From: Dryomyza anilis
Lineage: Eukaryota > Arthropoda > Insecta > Diptera > Dryomyzidae
Direction: 5' to 3'
DNA: 64,000 nucleotides
Assembly: GCA_951804985.1 (NCBI GenBank)
Contig: OX638131.1
Span: 104,180,464-104,244,463 of the forward strand
Part shown: positions 45,590 to 58,083 of the stretch, piece by piece
How the letters are laid out: each line of letters opens with the position of its first letter
How positions within the stretch are numbered: position 1 is the first letter of the stretch
Made by a program: the position numbers and the translations under genes
Notes under the pieces: generated by a model
Databases searched by the model: none
The model's input: the letters and a program-made list of their open reading frames with translations, nothing else
What the model was told of the DNA's origin: nothing

Positions 45590-47215
45590 TATATCAACTC
45601 AAGTTAATTTAATTCATATCAAATCAGCTTAGCACAAATCAATTCATCTATTCAAACAATTCAAAACAAGTTAATCAATTCAATTCAAATTAGTTCAAAG
45701 AACTCAAATTAAGTAAATTTTATTACACCTTATTCAAATCAATTCAAATCAATACAATTCACTTCAATTCAATTCATTTTATTTTAAATCGATCTAATTT
45801 AATTTCAAATCAATTCATATTATTTTAAATAGATTTTAATAAATACAAATCAATATCAAATCAACGCAATTCTAGTCAATTTAATTCAAATCAATTCAAT
45901 TTAATTCAAATCAAGGCAAATCAATTCATATCAACTCAACTCAAATCATTCAAATAAAGTCAAATCAATTCAAAATACTTCTAATCAAGCCTAATCAATT
46001 CAAATAAATTCAAATCCATTCAAATCAATTGTAAAGAAATCAATTTAATTTCATCAAATAAATTCAAATCAATTCAAAACAATTCAATTCAAATCAATTC
46101 ATATCAATATAATTCAATTCAAATCAATTTGAATCAATTCAACTCAATTCAAATCAATTCAAATCAATTCAAATCAATTCAAATCAATTCAAATCAATTC
46201 AAATCAATTAAAATCAATTCAAATCAATTCAAATCAATTCAATTCAATTCAATTCAAATCAATTCAAATCAATTCAAATCAATTCAAATCAATTCAAATC
46301 AATTCAAATCAATTCAAATCAATTCAAATCAATTCAAATCAATTCAAATCAATTCAAATCAATTTAAATCAATTCAAATCAATTCAAATCAATTCAAATC
46401 AATTCAAATCAATTCAAATCAATTCAAATCAATTCAAATCAATTCAAATCAATTCAAATCAATTCAAATCAAGTCAAATCAATTCAAATCCATTTAAATC
46501 AATTCAAATCAATTCAAATCAATTCAAATCAATTCAAATCAATTCAAATCAATTCAAACCAATTCAAATCAATTCAAATCAATTCAAATCAATTCGAATC
46601 AGTTCAAATCAATTCAAATAACCTGAAATCAATTCAATTCAATTCAAATCAATTCAAATCAATTCAAATCAATTCAAATCAATTCAAATCAATTCAAATC
46701 AATACAATTCAATTCAATTCAATTTAATTCAAATCAATTCAAATCAATTCAAATCAATTGAAATCAATTCAATTTAATTCAATTCATATCAATTCAAATC
46801 AATTCAAATCAATTCAAATCAATTAAAATCAATTCAAATCAATTCAAATCAATTCAAATCAATTCAAATCAATTCAAATCAATTCAAATCAATTCAAATC
46901 AATTCAAATCAATTCAAATCAATTCAAATCAATTCAAATCAATTCAAATCAATTCAAATCATTTCAAATCAATTCAAATCATTTCAAATCAATTCAAATC
47001 AAATCAATTCAAATCAATTCAAATAAATTCAAATCAAATCAATTCAAATCAATTTAAATCAATTCAAATCTATTCAAATCTATTCAAATCTATTCAAATC
47101 TATTCAAATCTATTCAAATCTATTCAAATCAATTCAAATCAATTCAAGTCAATTCAAACCAATTCAAATCAAAGCGTATCAATTCAGATCAATTTAAATC
47201 CGTTTAAAACCGTTT
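45590..47215 (+). repeat. 10-bp satellite array, unit AATTCAAATC, block 1
   Basis: Degenerate to about 46130, then highly regular. A TATTCAAATC sub-run lies at 47070-47126. Frames reading Gln-Phe-Lys-Ser-Ile-Gln-Ile-Asn-Ser-Asn are repeat translations. Confidence 0.96.
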
Positions 47216-48414
47216 AAATATTCTAATATTAATTCACATTACTTAAATTCATTTTCCAATTAGACCGTAAAACATGTACTTTATAAAATTTTTTAATTTA
47301 TATTTGCATAAAGTAGATATGAATTGTGCTATTTTTCTCAAAACAACATTTACAATAAAAACAATGTTTTTTTTAATCCTACAAAGCAATTGAATGCCTT
47401 ATTATTCGACTGCAGTTGAACAAGATTTTTATTGCACAAAAGAAACGTACTTCAAATCTCATAAAATGATATCCGAAACGAAGACTTATTGTGCTCGTTT
47501 TTGTTATAATGCAAACGTATCTCGATTTCGTTGCGCCACCATTATTTTCTATCGTATCCCAATGCATCCCATCCTAAGTCCTTTGAATCATATGCACCTC
47601 GTTATCCTGCTTGCCAAAGTGCTCTGCGTGCCTGTGTCCGTGTCTGTGTCTGTGTCGGTGGCAGGAAATAAAAGGTTACCGTTTTGTGGTTTTATATTTC
47701 CGTTGAAACGACAAAAAGTAAACGAAATAACTTTACTAAATCATAAAATGACCCAACAAAGCATCTGCCAGACAAACGAGCCCGTTTCAATGGCCAAGAG
47801 ATGATTTTTCTTTTATTTTTTATTTATTGTTTGTCTTTTTTGTTTGTCCATTTGAGCGCCACAAAAACACATATATAGTAGTCGCCAATAATCTTATATG
47901 CGAACAGCACAATAAAGAAAAATTTGTTTCGTCCTTCGATGATTTGCTGTTGTTTGTTTGCTTTGCGATTTTCGTCCTATACAGTTCGAGGGTTCTTCTT
48001 ATGGTTGAGGCGTTGTTTTTTGTATTTTTTTTGCTCGTTGACTTGGAGTCAGGTGAAGGAGTCCTAAATCTGTGGATATTGTTATTTTTTTGTGGTCTTG
48101 TCTTTATTTGTATTTACGCATATAATCGCTTCACTTAGCCGTATCCTGCAGGACATAAATATTATGTTATCGTTTTTATCGGGCCTTTTCATTGCGGCAA
48201 TCAGTTGTTGTTGATGGTTAGTCCTTCGTCATTTGACTGTTCTGCTGTATGCTTTTTTTTGCTGTTGTTTAAAGTGGACAATGGGGAAAAATTTGTAGAT
48301 ATTCTTGAAATAATGGTGGGATTGGTTTTAAATTTAATTTAATATTATACTCAATTTATTAAATTGTTGTAAATCTAAAGGAATAAATACAATTGAACTC
48401 GTTACAAATCAAAT
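47216..48414. other. Unique insert between two satellite blocks
   Basis: About 1.2 kb of non-repetitive DNA with relatively mixed composition at 47400-48250. It holds plus-strand frames of 136 and 103 codons (47394-47804, 47827-48138) without recognisable domains. The origin (insertion or original spacer) cannot be told. Confidence 0.5.
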
Positions 48415-50960
48415 AATTTAAATCAATTCAATTCAAAAAAATTGAAATCATTTCTATCAATTGAAATAAATCAATTCAAATCAAATCAATTCAAATCATT
48501 TCAAATCAATTCAAATCAATTCAAATCAATTCAAATCAATTCAAATCAATTCAAATCAATTCAAATCAATTCAAATCAATTCAAATCAATTCAAATCAAT
48601 TCAAATCAATTCAAGTAAATTCAAATTAATTCTAATCAATTCAAATCAATTCAAATCAATTCAAATATCAGTTCAAATCAATTCAAATCAATTAAAATCA
48701 ATTCAAATCAATTAAAATCAATTCAAATCAATTCAAATCAATTCAACTCAACCCAAATCAATTCAAATCAATTTAGATAAATTTAAATCAATTCAAATCA
48801 ATTCAGATCAATTCAAATCAAGTCAAATCAATTCAAATCAATTCAAATCAATTCAAATCAATTCAAATCAATTCAAATCAATTCAAATCAATTCAAATCA
48901 ATTCAAATCAATTCAAATCAATTCAAATCAATTCAAATCAATTCAAATCAATTCAAATCAATTCAAATCAATTCAAATCAATTCAAATCAATTCAAATCA
49001 ATTCAAATCAATTCAAATCAATTCAAATCAATTCAAATCAATTCAAATCAATTCAAATCAAATCAATTCAAATCAGTTCAAATCAATTCAAATCAATTCA
49101 AATCAATTGCAATCAATTCAAATTAATTCAAATCAATTCAAATCAATTCAAATCAATTTAAATCAATTCAAATCAATTCGAATTAATTCAAATCATTTCA
49201 AATCAATTCAAATTAATTCAAATCAATTCAAATCAATTCAAATCAATTCAAATCAATTCAAATCAATTCAAATCAATTCAAATCAATTCAAATCAATTCA
49301 AATCAATTCAAATCAATTCAAATCAATTCAAATCAATTCAAATCAATTCAAATCAATTCAAATCAATTCAAATCAATTCAAATCAATTCAAATCAATTCA
49401 AATCAATTTAAATCAATTCAAATCAATTCAAATCAATTCAAATCAATTCAAATCAATTCAATTCAATTCAAATCAATTCAAATCAACTCAATCCAAATCA
49501 ATTCAAATCAAGTCAAATCAATTTAAATCAATTCAAATTAATTAAAATCTATTTAAATCAATTCAAATCAATTCAAATCAATTCAAATCAATTCAAATCA
49601 ATTCAAATAAATTCAAATCAATTCAAATCAATTCAAATCAATTCAAATCAATTCAAATCAATTCAAATCAATTCAAATCAATTCAAATCAATTCAAATCA
49701 ATTCAAATCAATTCAAATCAATTCAAATCAATTCAAATCAATTCAAATCAATTCAAATCAATTCAAATCAATTCAAATCAATTCAAATCAATTCAAATCA
49801 ATTCAAATCAATTCAATTAAATTCAATTCAAATCAATTCAAATCAATTCAAATCAATTCAAATCAAGTCAAATCAATTTAAATCAATTCAAATCAATTCA
49901 AATCAATTCAAATCCATTCAAATCAATTCAAATCAATTCAAATCAATTCAAATCAAATCAATTCAAATCAATTCAAATCAATTCAAATTCATTCAATTCA
50001 AATCAATTCAAATCAATTAAATTCAATTCAAATCAATTCAAATCAATTCAAATCAATTCAAATCAATTCAAATCAATTCAAATCAATTTAAATCAATTCA
50101 AATCAATTCAAATCAATTCAAATCAATTTACATCAATTCAAATCAATTCAAATCAATTCAAATCAATTCAAATCAATTCAAATCAATTCAAATCAATTCA
50201 AATCAATTCAAATCAATTCAAATCAATTCAAATCAATTCAAATCAATTCAAATCAATTCAAATCAATTCAAATCAATTCAAATCAATTCAAATCAATTCA
50301 ATTCAAATCTGTTCAAATCAATTCAAATCAATTCAAATCAATTCAAATCAATTCCAATCAATTCAAATTAATTCAAATCAATTCAAATAAATTCAAATGA
50401 ATTTAAATCAATTCAAATCAATTCAAATCAAATAAATTCAAATTTATTCAAATCAATTCAAATCAATTCAAATCAATTCAAATCAATTTAAATCAAGTCA
50501 ATTCAAATCAAGTCAAATCAATTTAAATCAATTCAAATCAATTCAAATGAATTCAAAGCAATTTGATTCAATTGAAATCAATTCAATTCAATTCAATTCA
50601 AATCAATTCAAATCAATTCAAATCAATTCAAATCAATTCAAATCAATTCAAATCAATTCAAATCAATTCAAATCAATTCCAATCAATTCAAATCAATTCA
50701 AATCAATTCAAATCAATTCAAATCCATTAAAATCAATTCAAATCAATTCAAATCAATTCAAATCAATCCAAATCAATTCAAATCAATTCAAATCAATTTA
50801 AATCAATTGAAATCAATTTACATCAATTCAAATCAATTCAAATCAATTCAAATCAATTCAAATCAACTCAAATCAATTCAATTCAATTCAATTTACATCA
50901 ATTCAAATCAATTCAAATCATTTTTATTCAACTCAAATTTATTTAAAATAAATGTTATCC
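48415..50960 (+). repeat. 10-bp satellite array, unit AATTCAAATC, block 2
   Basis: About 2.5 kb of the same unit as 45590-47215, with runs of near-perfect units (48820-49060, 49560-49810, 50150-50300) divided by variant zones. Confidence 0.97.
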
Positions 50961-51764
50961 AATTCAATTGAATCCAAAACTTTTTTAAACCAAAGCACAT
51001 TTCCTTAAAGACCATAATACATCCGTAAAGCAAGTTAAATTAGCAAAATACGACACTTAAACAACAAACTGGTAGTTCAAAGTTTTAATAAAACTACATA
51101 GAAATGCGATTATTTTTTTGATATATTTTTTCTTGAGTTTTCTCATATTTAGCTTTTGCAGTTAAAGTGCAATTTATTTTACTGACACTAAACTGGACAC
51201 GAATACTAGTATTTCCTCTATAAATTCATAGAATTTTCGTCTCTTTCGATTCTATTCAGTGGGAGCTTGGTTGGCAATAGAAGAAAATGCTTTCGGCAGG
51301 ATATCTTTTTACAGTTGCTACAACACGCAGCATACGGATTTTTCAAGCAGAAAAACGTTGGCAAATGTCAAAGGAAAACTATTTGACTTGCAGACAACAA
51401 ACTTTTAAAATTAACAAAAAAAAACAGGTATAATTTTTTTATGTTAAATAAAAAAAATATATATTTTATTCGAAATTTAAACTGAACTTGACAATAATAA
51501 AAATTGTTTTTAAAAATGATATATTTATACTCAAAATTAAATATTTTACTCAAAATTCATAAGTCCAATTTAATATTTAAATAAATATTGCGCAAAAATT
51601 AATATCATTCAAAATATTCATTTTCACTCTTAATATTTCTAAAATTTAAATCTTGCATTAATTTTCATTGTTACCTAACAGAATGTGCATAACTTTTTAT
51701 TCAAAATAAAAAATTTAACTCATTTAATCTTAAATATAAAATGTTTGTATTTAAATCTTAATTA
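50961..51764. other. AT-rich unique DNA
   Basis: No exon, array or mobile element recognised. Confidence 0.5.
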
Positions 51765-52965
51765 GCTTTTTAAACTCATATTTTCACTCAAAATTAATTT
51801 TTTAACTAAAAATTCATATTTTAATCAAAATTCAAATTTTCACTCAAAATTCAAATTTTCACACACAATTAATTTTTTAACTAAAAATTCATATTTTCAC
51901 TCAAAATTCAAATTTTCACTCAAAATTTATATTTTGACTCCAATTCATATTTTCACTCAAAATTAATTTTTTAACTAAAAATTCATATTTTCACTCATAA
52001 TTCAAATTTTCACTCAAAATTCAAATTTTCACTCAAAATTCAAATTTTCACACACAATTAATTTTTTAACTAAAAATTCATATTTTCACTCAAAATTCAA
52101 ATTTTCACTCAAAATTTATATTTTGACTCCAATTCATATTTTCACTCAAAATTAATTTTTTAACTAAAAATTCATATTTTCACTCATAATTCAAATTTTC
52201 ACTCAAAATTCAAATTTTCACTCAAAATTCAAATTTTCACACACAATTAATTTTTTAACTAAAAATTCATATTTTCACTCAAAATTCAAATTTTCACTCA
52301 AAATTTATATTTTGACTCCAATTCATATTTTCACTCAAAATTAATTTTTTAACTAAAAATTCATATTTTCACTCAAAATTCAAATTTTCACTCAAAATTT
52401 ATATTTTGACTCCAATTCATATTTTCACTCAAAATTAATTTTTTAACTAAAAATTCATATTTTCACTCATAATTCAAATTTTCACTCAAAATTCAAATTT
52501 TCACTCAAAATTCAAATTTTCACACACAATTAATTTTTTAACTAAAAATTCATATTTTCACTCAAAATTCAAATTTTCACTCAAAATTTATATTTTGACT
52601 CCAATTCATATTTTCACTCAAAATTAATTTTTTAACTAAAAATTCATATTTTCACTCAAAATTAATTTTTTAACTAAAAATTCATATTTTCACTCAAAAT
52701 TCAAATTTTCACTCAAAATTCAAATTTTCACTCAAAATTTATTTTTTCACTCCAAATTCATATTTTCAATTAAAATTAATTTTTTTAACTAAAAATTCAT
52801 ATTTTCACTCAAAATTCAAATTTTCACTCCAAATTCATATTTTCACTCAAAATAAATTTTTTAACTAAAAATTCATATTTTCACTCAAAATTCATATTTT
52901 CATTCAAAATTCAAATTTTCACTCAAAATTAAAATTTTTACTCAAAATTAAATTATTACCTAAAT
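51765..52965 (+). repeat. 19-bp satellite array, unit CACTCAAAATTCAAATTTT
   Basis: About 1.2 kb. The marker ACACACAATTAATTTTTT occurs at 51861, 52050, 52239 and 52522. The first two spacings are 189 bp and the third is 283 bp, showing a higher-order unit of about ten monomers. Confidence 0.95.
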
Positions 52966-54284
52966 TTTATATTTTATAAAAGACTCAAATTTTTATACAA
53001 AATTTCACTTTCAAATTCTTTAATTAAAATTTAGAATTCCATTTTCGAACATTTATAAAAATCGTTAGAATTAAACGAAAAATCCAATAAAATTTGTCTT
53101 AATATGTAAATATTTAATTGAAATTTTACAAGCTTTATTTTTTTGTAATAAACAAACTTTTTAATTATGCAAATAAATTAAGCAAACAATTGCACAGCAA
53201 TTATGGCATCGTCTGGCGGCAACAATAAATGACACGAGAGCGCTCCGTCGTCACCGTTGTCGTAGAACTTTTCAAGGTTGCATTAATTTTAATAATTTAA
53301 GCAAAACTTTGTTCTTTTTTGTTAATACCAACTCAATTAAAGCAACAACTACATGAAATACAACAAAAAATTTAGAAATTGTCGCAGACAGTCTCAGTGT
53401 CCAATGTGGCGTGTTAGCATTTTAAAATTACCCAACCCAGTCCTTGTCGCGCAGACACAATAAAAAATGCTCAACATCGTCTTTAGATTCGACTAAAACC
53501 TGCTATGAACTACGTACGAATGGCCAACGATACATATGCTATGCTGCGTGTCGTTTTGCAGTGTTGCCATATTTTAAAATAATTACAGCACAAAAGGCAG
53601 CGAAATGTTTCAAAAGGAATTTCGTTGTCATCGTCGGCTTTAGGCCACACACATCCAAACATCCAAAACGCATAGCCTACACTTCCTTCTCATTTCGCTC
53701 GTCGCTGCTGCTCTACTTCGTTTGCCTGTTGAGCTGCCATACATGTGGCAACACTGCCACTTTTAGCCAACCTGTCTGCCAGCCATGCAGCACAAATTAA
53801 GCTGTCAACAATTTAACCATATCGCGGCACATAATCTTCACACCTAAATTATTTATAACAAAAATGTCAGCGCAACGAACGTATGTGGAATTCGTTCGTT
53901 TCGTTGCGTTCCAGATTTGTCCTTTCTGTTAAACCCTCCTCCTGGTCTGCTCTGCCGTGCTGTCTGTTCTCCACATTGCATGTTTTAAATTGAATGCAAT
54001 AAAATATTTAGCAACAAATTCGTTTACGTCTGCATTTTGTAAATTATTCAATGCTGTTGCGCGCAACAATCTGTCTCGCAATGCGGCAACTATACAAAAA
54101 CATATGGATTGTTGTGTAGCACTTTTTGGAACACAGTTGAAATTTATTTTCAATATTCGTTTAAAATTCAAGACATTATCATGATTAATTTCATTGAGCG
54201 AACATTTTTGCTACTTTGCTAAATCAATATTTTAAGTAATTTGAGTTATCAAGCGATGACTATGATTGAGGCAAATTAAAAAAT
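52966..54284. other. Unique DNA of mixed composition
   Basis: Contains less AT-rich text at 53200-54180. Overlapping frames at 53444-53800 and 53929-54184 (both strands) have no recognisable domain. No splice-bounded exon found. Confidence 0.45.
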
Positions 54285-55455
54285 TCAAATTTTCACTAAA
54301 ACTTTAATTTTTTCAATAAAAATTCAATTTCATTAAAAATTAAATTTTTCACTAAAATTTCAAATTTTCACTCAGAACTCAATTTTTCACTAAAAATTAA
54401 ATTTTTCACTGTAGCCGCGGTAGCTCAGTGGTTGGTACGTAGGACTGCGAGCCGAAAGGTCCCCGGTTCAAGCCTGGACTGGGGCTAACAACAACTTTTC
54501 ATAGAAACATTTTTCTATTCCGCGTTACCTCTTTTTTTTAATGTTTCACTAAAAATTCAATTTTTCACTAATGATTAATTTTTCACTAAAAATTAAGTTT
54601 TTCACTAAAAATTCAATTTTTCACTAAAAATTAAATTTTTCACTAAAAATTAAATTTTTCACTAAAAATTAAATTTCTCACTAAAAATTCAATTTTTCAC
54701 TAAAAATTCAATTTTTCACTAAAAATTCAATTTTTCACTAAAAATTCAATTTTTCACTAAAAATTCAAATTTTCACTAAAAATTCAATTTTTCACTAAAA
54801 ATTCAATTTTTCACTAAAAATTCAATTTTTCACTAAAAATTCAATTTTTCACTAAAAATTCAATTTTTCACTAAAAATTCAAATTTTCACTAAAAATTCA
54901 ATTTTTCACTAAAAATTCAATTTTTCACTAAAAATTCAATTTTTCACTAAAAATTCAATTTTTCACTAAAAATTCAATTTTTCACTAAAAATTCAATTTT
55001 TCACTAAAAATTCAATTTTTCACTAAAAATTCAATTTTTCACAAAAAAAATCAATTTTTCACTAAAAAAATCAATTTTTCACTAAAAATTCAATTTTTCA
55101 CTAAAAATTCAATTTTTCACTAAAAATTCTATTTCTCATAAAAATTCTATTTTTCACTAAAAATTCATTTTTTTACTAAAAATTCAATTTTTCACTAAAA
55201 TTCTATTTTTCACTAAAAAAAATTCAATTTTTCACTAAAAATTCAATTTTTCACTAAAATTTCAATTTTTCACTAAAATTTCAATTTTTCACTAAAAATT
55301 CAATTTTTCACTAAAAATTCAATTTTTCACTAAAAATTCAATTTTTCACTAAAAATTCAATTTTTCACTAAAAATTCAATTTTTCACTAAAAATTCAATT
55401 TTTCACTAAAAATTCAAAATTTAATTTTTCACTAAAAATTAAATTTTTTACTTAA
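54285..55455 (+). repeat. 19-bp satellite array, unit CACTAAAAATTCAATTTTT
   Basis: About 1.17 kb, split by a truncated SINE at 54412-54533. Units to the right of 54650 are very uniform. The core TTTTTCACTAAAAATTC is close to that of 3620-4056 (TTTTTACTAAAAATTC). Confidence 0.95.
54412..54533 (+). mobile_element. tRNA-derived SINE, 3'-truncated copy
   Basis: TAGCCGCGGTAGCTCAGTGG, then GGTTCAAGCC and CTGGGGCTAACAAC, CATAGAAACATTTTTCTATT. The copy stops after CGCGTTACCTC and satellite resumes (ATGTTTCACT). It was inserted into an existing satellite array. Confidence 0.92.
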
Positions 55456-57375
55456 AAAATTCATTAGTTCGCTAAAAGTTAATTGTACCCTCTGCATTAA
55501 ATTATTATTTAAATATTGAATCAAATTTTTATGTAAATCATGTATCCCATTGTAATCATGTATATCATGCTATTCATCTTTTACTGCTTATTACACAGGA
55601 GATTAACCGCAAAGTACTCTCGAACTTTTGAACTTCCCAATCCTCGGCTTCTTCTTGTTTGTGAAATCTAACTTATTCACTGAAATATTTTTCATTATAT
55701 TCTTCAACATATTTTTTATAATATTTTCCCAACATATTATGGCCCACACCAAGCTTTACCATTTCATGCACGCGATGCCAACTAATTTGTTGCAGCAGCA
55801 GCGGTAAAGGAACTTTTCTTGCTGCCAACCTGAAAACGTTTAACTTAAATTGCCACCAAATTTAGCCCAGTTGCTTGTTGCCAATTCGTGCACACGATAC
55901 TCACTCACATTTCCCTAATGCCGCATAAGGTCCCATAAGATTTACCAAAGAAATTCGGCTACAATAAGTATTCAAAAAATAAAAAATAAGAACCGGGGAG
56001 AAAAAAAGAAATAACAGCTTAAAGTTGTTACCTACAAGCCAAAGGACAAAACTGTTAACACGCTATACTGCTGGAAGAGGCTCTTTGTTTTTTACCCCTC
56101 TTTACATTTTGAGTACTTTTGTATTTTTTTTTGCCTTGTTTTTTCTGGATTTATATTTTGGCTCTATGGCTTAAGAATTTTTTTGTAGGGTATTTTCTTT
56201 ATTTTTTGTGCTCTCACTGCCCCCGCTGGGTATAATTTCACAATTGCTGCAGTCTGATTATAAGGCTCCCCACACAAACAAACGGCTCGTATCCTTAATG
56301 TCCTTAGCATTATTTCACATCATTGTTTGTTTCTGCATTGGCTCCTCTTATACACCCCGTATTTGTGATACTCCTTCTTGTCATTTTCCTCCTCTTCATT
56401 TTCTTGTCCGTCTTCTGGTTCTGATTGTCATAAATTTATGAGATCCTCACTTTTGTGGTAAGTCCTCAACATACATCTCCACGTTGTCATACATCTCGTG
56501 GGCATAACTTTTGTATTTTTTTTTGTGTATTTTGTTGCCTGTATTTTGTCGTTTATATGTTTTGTTGTGAAATGAGTGCCTCTTGGCCAATTTAATAAAT
56601 TCCATAAATTGTTTATGGGTCCAGAGGTGGTCGCCTGATGCTACGCATACCGTTTTATACCGGATGCTGGCAGTTGATGGCAATGTGTCTGCGGTTGAAG
56701 TGAGGCTCATAAGTTAAGTGGCCCTGTTTACAGTTCGCCCAACAGCGTCAGTAACAACCGACACAACATACCACATATTCAAGTGGGCTTATAGTGGGTT
56801 CTGGAGTGGGGTTGTAGACTGTTTGTAGTAGATTTTAAGTAGTTTCATAGTATGTTTATATTAGGTTTATAGTTGCTTGTAGTTGGTGGTTAGCAAAACA
56901 ATGTTATTATCTACTTAACATATTTCTACTTAACATATTATCTAATTCATATTTCCTTACTTTTAATATGTGGTTCAATCATGTAGCCCATGTTATTAGG
57001 CAAAACGTTGTGGGTGCCTGAAGTATGCGCGAAAATTCTAAGACATTTTACAGTTTCTTGCATAGTTTCAGAGTAATATTAACCAACCCAATTCTAATTA
57101 AGATGTATGTGCTTTATAATAGGATCAATTTATAGTAGTCTAGATCAATTAAATACTAAATAAATTTTGGCTATTTGGACATGTTTAGTGAGGCGATTTT
57201 TGTTCTCCTCATAGTTTTTGGATATTTGGCAATAAAAACATGTGGTGAGCTTTTAAGTGAGTATTTGAATGAGATTTTTTAAATAAAGAGAATTTTCGAA
57301 TCTTGTTTTCGTTCTTCAACAATTGATTTCATTCCCGAAGTCATATCTACTAGATATCTGCACAAATATATTTGC
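55456..57375. other. Unique DNA of mixed composition
   Basis: Relatively GC-rich for the window at 55740-56770. A minus-strand ATG frame of 87 codons (56710-56447) with a Lys/His-rich C-terminal half is noted but not called. No exon or element recognised. Confidence 0.45.
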
Positions 57376-58083
57376 AGTTTTCTCTGCAAAATAATATTAT
57401 ATAGTATTAAAGCAAAGTCTTTCACTTCACTGCAGTATTTGTTTCATTGGTGTCAAGTAGTGTCAAGACCTTTTTTTCAAGACATTCAATGTTTTGAAAA
57501 ACTAAACCAAATGACACTACTGTGGCTGAAAATTCAACAAGTAAAGTGAGTGCAGCCGCGGTAGCTCAGTGATAGTGCGTTGGACTGCGGGCCGAAAGGT
57601 CCCCGGTTCAATCCTGGACTGGGGCTAACAACATCTTTTCACAGAAACATTTTTCTATTCCGCGCTACCTCTCGGCAGTAAATGGCAAACCTACGAAAGT
57701 AAACTGCCGTTCGGATTCGGCAATGAACTGTAGGTCCCACCACTTTGAGCACAAATATAATACGCACGGCTCAAATTGGTGAGAGAGCTCCGCCTCGTTT
57801 TTTATAGGACTGTAGTGCCAAACTATTATTATTATTAAGAATGATAAAAAAAAAATATAAAATGCACTGACTACTCAGTGTCATAAGCAGTTAATTTCAG
57901 TATTTGAATTTGTATGCACCTCTACACTATAACTACGTCTTTTTTGTGTTTTGTTTTGTCACTACTTGTGCTTTGTTGTTGTGAGCAACACATTCCTTTG
58001 ATTTCCAAGCATACCGTCGGCGACAGTACAAGTCTTGAAATAAAATAAATGTCTTAAAGTAGGTTTCAAATGCATTTGTGGAT
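57376..58083 (+). repeat. Unnamed interspersed repeat, copy C split by a SINE
   Basis: Left part 57376-57553 (TTCACTTCACTGCAGTATTT, TCAAGTAGTGTCAAGACC, CAAATGACACTACTGTGGCT). Right part 57837-58083 (ACTGACTACTCAGTGTCATA, TGCTTTGTTGTTGTGAGCAA, GGTTTCAAATGCATTTGTG). The SINE lies at a point corresponding to the GTGAGTGAGCGC words of copy B. Confidence 0.78.
57554..57836 (+). mobile_element. tRNA-derived SINE, nested full-length copy
   Basis: Head AGCCGCGGTAGCTCAGTG and B box GGTTCAATCC. The body has GGCAAACCTACGAAAGTAAA, CCACCACTTTGAGCACAAAT and GCCAAACTATT. It ends in an (ATT)n tail. A segment between GAGTAAA and CGCCGTTCGG present in the other full copies is missing, so this copy is about 27 bp shorter. 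Confidence 0.93.

Noticed and set aside
45590..50960. CRISPR-like regular repeats
   Set aside because: Units are contiguous 10-mers with no spacers, and the window is eukaryotic.
53444..53800. Plus-strand frame of 118 codons
   Set aside because: It does not begin with ATG, has no domain, and overlaps other equally long frames; likely chance in a less AT-rich segment.
56447..56710. Minus-strand ATG frame of 87 codons with Lys/His-rich tail
   Set aside because: No recognisable domain, homologue or splice context. The T-rich stretch explains the Lys run.
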